From contig CAKZUU010000417.1 in NCBI GenBank assembly GCA_937922175.1, positions 1 to 7,243 of the forward strand: DNA of 7,243 nucleotides, in the 5' to 3' direction. Positions 6,289 to 7,243 of the stretch are shown piece by piece. The DNA comes from an uncultured Gemmataceae bacterium. GTDB taxonomy: Bacteria; Planctomycetota; Planctomycetia; Gemmatales; Gemmataceae. The translations under genes were made by a program, and so were the position numbers. The notes under the pieces were generated by a model. It made no database searches and was not told the origin of the DNA. It was given only the letters and a program-made list of their open reading frames with translations. Within the stretch, counting starts at the first letter, position 1; each line of letters opens with the position of its first letter.

Positions 6289-6651
6289 TCAGCGCCGTCG
6301 ATTCAGAAAAAACAGGATCGCACTCATCGAGAGAAAGGCGATCGCCAAACGGGAGGACAAGTGAGCCAGAACCGCCACAAAACCCGCTGTCACCAAGACG
6401 CCGCCGAGCAACCCCACCATCGGCCGCCATTCGAGAGCTGCCGCCTTGCCTTGTCGTCGGGAGTGTGCCTCGGACCACCCGACAACAACGAGGGGAATTG
6501 ACAAGGCGAAGAAGACAAATCCAAGCCACAGCTCATCGCTCCATGCCGTCGTGTCGACGAGTTCAATCACGGCGATGGCGGCAAAACCCAGCAGCCCGGC
6601 ATAAATGAGATGATCCGGGTCTGTCTTTTCCGGATTGTGTTTGCCACTCAA
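6289..6651 (-). CDS. Small hypothetical membrane protein, about four helices
   Basis: I do not recognise this 120-aa protein. Residues 1-14 are hydrophilic (MSGKHNPEKTDPDH). Four hydrophobic segments follow at about 15-33, 41-59, 78-96 and 101-117, and the protein ends in a basic NRRR. A short charged loop (SEAHSRRQGKAAALEWR, about 60-76) separates the two helix pairs. By the positive-inside rule this loop and the tail should face the cytoplasm, putting both termini inside. The start is TTG at 6649-6651, supported by GGAG 6 nt before it and by a 4-nt TTGA overlap with the stop of the upstream gene; no ATG or GTG occurs early in the frame. Such overlap usually means coupled translation, so it probably works with, or is dosed with, the unrecognised protein upstream. 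The DUF1080 gene follows 55 nt later. Confidence 0.7.
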   Translation of the reverse strand: MSGKHNPEKTDPDHLIYAGLLGFAAIAVIELVDTTAWSDELWLGFVFFALSIPLVVVGWSEAHSRRQGKAAALEWRPMVGLLGGVLVTAGFVAVLAHLSSRLAIAFLSMSAILFFLNRRR

Positions 6652-7243
6652 AGCGTGCTCCGGGTACGATTCGACGAGGACACCGTCGGGACTTTCTCCG
6701 TGGAATCGGGGGGACCGAATAACGCATCCACAAACTCTTTGACCGAGGGAGATAAATGCTTTTGTGCCCAGGTCGTGAAAACGGTTTCGTCGATTAGTTG
6801 GCCATCGGGGAATGTTAGATTGCCTTCGTGTGCTTCGGTCAGCATCGACTGATACGCCGCTAATTCGACGAATTGTTGGTTTTCGAGATAAAGAATCCGG
6901 GCTCCAGCGGATTCAATCCGCCGCAGCCGCTCTTGCCCCTTTTCGGTCGTCCGAGCCGTTCGCAAGCGTAGCAGAATCAAATCGTTGAGGAGGTGGTGGC
7001 GGTGCTGGTTCCATTGTTTGAGCAGGCGGTCGAGCCGATGCCATAGGAGCCGAGGTTCGTGATTGCAGAAACTCATGCCCCAACTCGCCGAAGCCCGTTT
7101 GGCCCGCAGCACAAAGTTGATATCGCCGAAGGGTCGCGGTAAATCTTCGCAGAGACTGAGATTCGCATGCCAATTGGACACGATCCAAGGTAGTGTCACG
7201 CCGACGACGGAATCAAAGCACAAATCGGTGAACTTCCGGGTGA
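6648..7243 (-). CDS. Hypothetical protein, C-terminal part (5' end beyond the right edge)
   Basis: The frame is open from the right edge to the TGA at 6648-6650, giving 197 visible residues; it continues past the TTG at 7221-7223 (upstream residues TRKFTD), so the real start probably lies outside. I do not recognise the family. The first part has a mixed, possibly strand-rich composition (SVVGVTLPWIVSNWHANLSL). It is followed by a long stretch likely to be helical and very rich in Arg, Leu, His and Gln, around HRLDRLLKQWNQHRHHLL and RTARTTEKGQERLRRIESA. Then comes a Glu/Asp-containing segment (ENQQFVELAAYQSML) and a low-complexity Ser/Thr-rich tail (STEKVPTVSSSNRTRSTL). There is no membrane segment in the visible part. 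It shares a 4-nt overlap with the membrane protein gene and heads the minus-strand unit as far as can be seen. Codon third positions are GC-biased like the neighbours, which supports real coding. Confidence 0.65.
   Translation of the reverse strand, partial: TRKFTDLCFDSVVGVTLPWIVSNWHANLSLCEDLPRPFGDINFVLRAKRASASWGMSFCNHEPRLLWHRLDRLLKQWNQHRHHLLNDLILLRLRTARTTEKGQERLRRIESAGARILYLENQQFVELAAYQSMLTEAHEGNLTFPDGQLIDETVFTTWAQKHLSPSVKEFVDALFGPPDSTEKVPTVSSSNRTRSTL
6658..6661 (-). promoter_or_regulatory. Ribosome binding site for the TTG-started membrane protein
   Basis: The minus strand reads GGAG here, 6 nt ahead of the TTG at 6651 and within the last codons of the upstream gene. Together with the TTGA stop/start overlap it is the reason for accepting a rare TTG start. 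Confidence 0.5.

Noticed and set aside
6054..6608. 184-codon plus-strand frame across the DUF1080 start and the membrane protein
   Set aside because: Arg/Pro-rich translation without motifs; both minus-strand genes beneath it have better start signals and sensible hydrophobic patterns.
1..7243. Mobile element, CRISPR array, tRNA or defence system
   Set aside because: I looked for transposase or integrase motifs, regularly spaced repeats, terminal inverted repeats and tRNA-like cloverleaves, and saw none.

Overview
The window looks like a moderately GC-rich bacterial chromosome segment, most likely from a planctomycete (perhaps Gemmataceae-like). I infer this from the combination of a DUF2203 protein, a NuoA with a long hydrophilic insert, a PurS-containing PurL and a secreted DUF1080 (3-keto-disaccharide hydrolase type) protein. 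No rRNA, tRNA or other marker gene is present to confirm it.

Layout: positions 1-5421 are read on the plus strand. They hold the 3' end of a DUF2203 gene, nuoA and nuoB (two subunits of respiratory complex I), tyrA (prephenate dehydrogenase, tyrosine synthesis) and a 961-residue purL (FGAM synthetase, purine synthesis). Spacing is tight: nuoA-nuoB 47 nt, nuoB-tyrA about 100 nt, and tyrA-purL overlap by 17 nt. From 5427 to the right edge everything is on the minus strand: an unrecognised protein cut by the window edge, a small membrane protein coupled to it by a 4-nt TTGA overlap, and a secreted DUF1080 protein 55 nt further on. The two gene sets converge with only 5 nt between purL and the DUF1080 gene.

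Functionally the plus strand is housekeeping (respiration, aromatic amino acid and purine synthesis). The minus strand is a probable three-gene unit of which only the DUF1080 protein suggests a role, in carbohydrate turnover outside the cytoplasm. I see no mobile element, CRISPR array, RNA gene or defence system, and no clear evidence of a new system. The points most worth a second look are: the PurL N-terminus, which reads as two tandem PurS-like modules without a fused glutaminase; the roughly 100-residue loop in NuoA; the break of the nuo gene order after nuoB; and the uncharacterised minus-strand pair next to DUF1080. The coding regions cover almost the whole window, and no gene-free stretch exceeds about 100 nt.
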